A DNA stretch of 39,360 bases, taken from contig CAMVKN010000033.1 in NCBI GenBank assembly GCA_947168045.1, positions 1 through 39,360 of the forward strand, written 5' to 3'. The position numbers were made by a program, and so were the translations under genes. Source of the stretch: an uncultured Prevotellaceae bacterium. GTDB lineage: Bacteria; Bacteroidota; Bacteroidia; Bacteroidales; Bacteroidaceae. Shown in pieces: positions 39,286-39,360 of this stretch (the first letter of the stretch is position 1; each line of letters opens with the position of its first letter). A model generated the notes under the pieces. That model did no database searches and had not been told where the DNA came from. It saw nothing but the letters and a program-made list of their open reading frames with translations.

Positions 39286-39360
39286 GAGAGCTTCAGAAAC
39301 ATGAATTAAGAAACGAATGAGAATGATGAGAATAATTCTTGCCACGAATGAGAATAAATA

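Larger units (their letters stand above)
38950..39360. other. Intergenic region at the right edge
   Basis: About 410 bases without a gene. It holds the candidate adaptor promoter (39042-39050), an element with 24-bp terminal inverted repeats (39119-39285) and, at the edge, ACGAATGAGAAT repeated at 39313-39324 and 39344-39355. The latter continues beyond the window. Confidence 0.6.

Overview
The window reads as chromosomal DNA from a member of the Bacteroidota, most likely Prevotella or a close relative. The pointers are TAnnTTTGC-type -7 elements ahead of many genes, weak or absent Shine-Dalgarno sequences, a type IX secretion-like C-terminal tail on one exported enzyme, an adjacent gene pair resembling glycine-lipid synthesis genes, a division/cell-wall cluster with no murF or ddl, and a meso-diaminopimelate-type MurE. 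Genus is inferred from sequence character only. No tRNA, rRNA, CRISPR array, intact insertion sequence or prophage was seen.

Layout. (1) 1-4.7 kb: an AT-rich orphan gene on the minus strand, then an exported aldo/keto reductase, a lipoprotein alpha/beta hydrolase and an iron-dependent alcohol dehydrogenase. The first two share a gapless upstream regulatory module. (2) 4.7-11 kb: birA-pyrH on the plus strand; psd-pssA-small membrane protein on the minus strand (phosphatidylethanolamine synthesis); a gamma-carbonic-anhydrase-like protein; and a glsA-glsB-like acyltransferase pair. Together these make a lipid-oriented block. (3) 11.4-27.4 kb: the dcw cluster mraZ-rsmH-ftsL-ftsI-murE-mraY-murD-ftsW-murG-murC-ftsQ-ftsA-ftsZ, all plus strand, with a MraZ-type operator at its head and hairpins at its end. 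(4) 27.6-32 kb: mannose-1-phosphate guanylyltransferase, an MsbA-like ABC exporter and a YitT-family membrane protein, closed by a strong bidirectional terminator. (5) 32-39 kb, minus strand: a tripartite RND efflux operon (adaptor, pump, outer-membrane channel) followed by an LpxA-family acyltransferase. The right edge carries a short element with 24-bp terminal inverted repeats.

The most unusual content is repetitive DNA. A G-rich palindromic element (full form 46 bp) occurs at least 12 times. Six copies lie inside open reading frames without breaking them: one in the alcohol dehydrogenase, three in the ABC exporter, one in the outer-membrane channel's signal peptide and one in LpxA. A seventh, shorter copy encodes the N-terminal extension of MurC. 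In the efflux operon, inverted pairs of this element span every gene junction, with one copy directly after each upstream stop codon. This resembles REP/BIME elements of enterobacteria and in-frame palindromic elements of Rickettsia, but I do not recognise the sequence. A second pattern is that many gene junctions are filled with short tandem repeats of period 7, 8 or 9. A third is that several promoters sit on inverted repeats at fixed spacing to the -7 element.

All calls come from reading the sequence and recalled family motifs; no database search or folding program was run.
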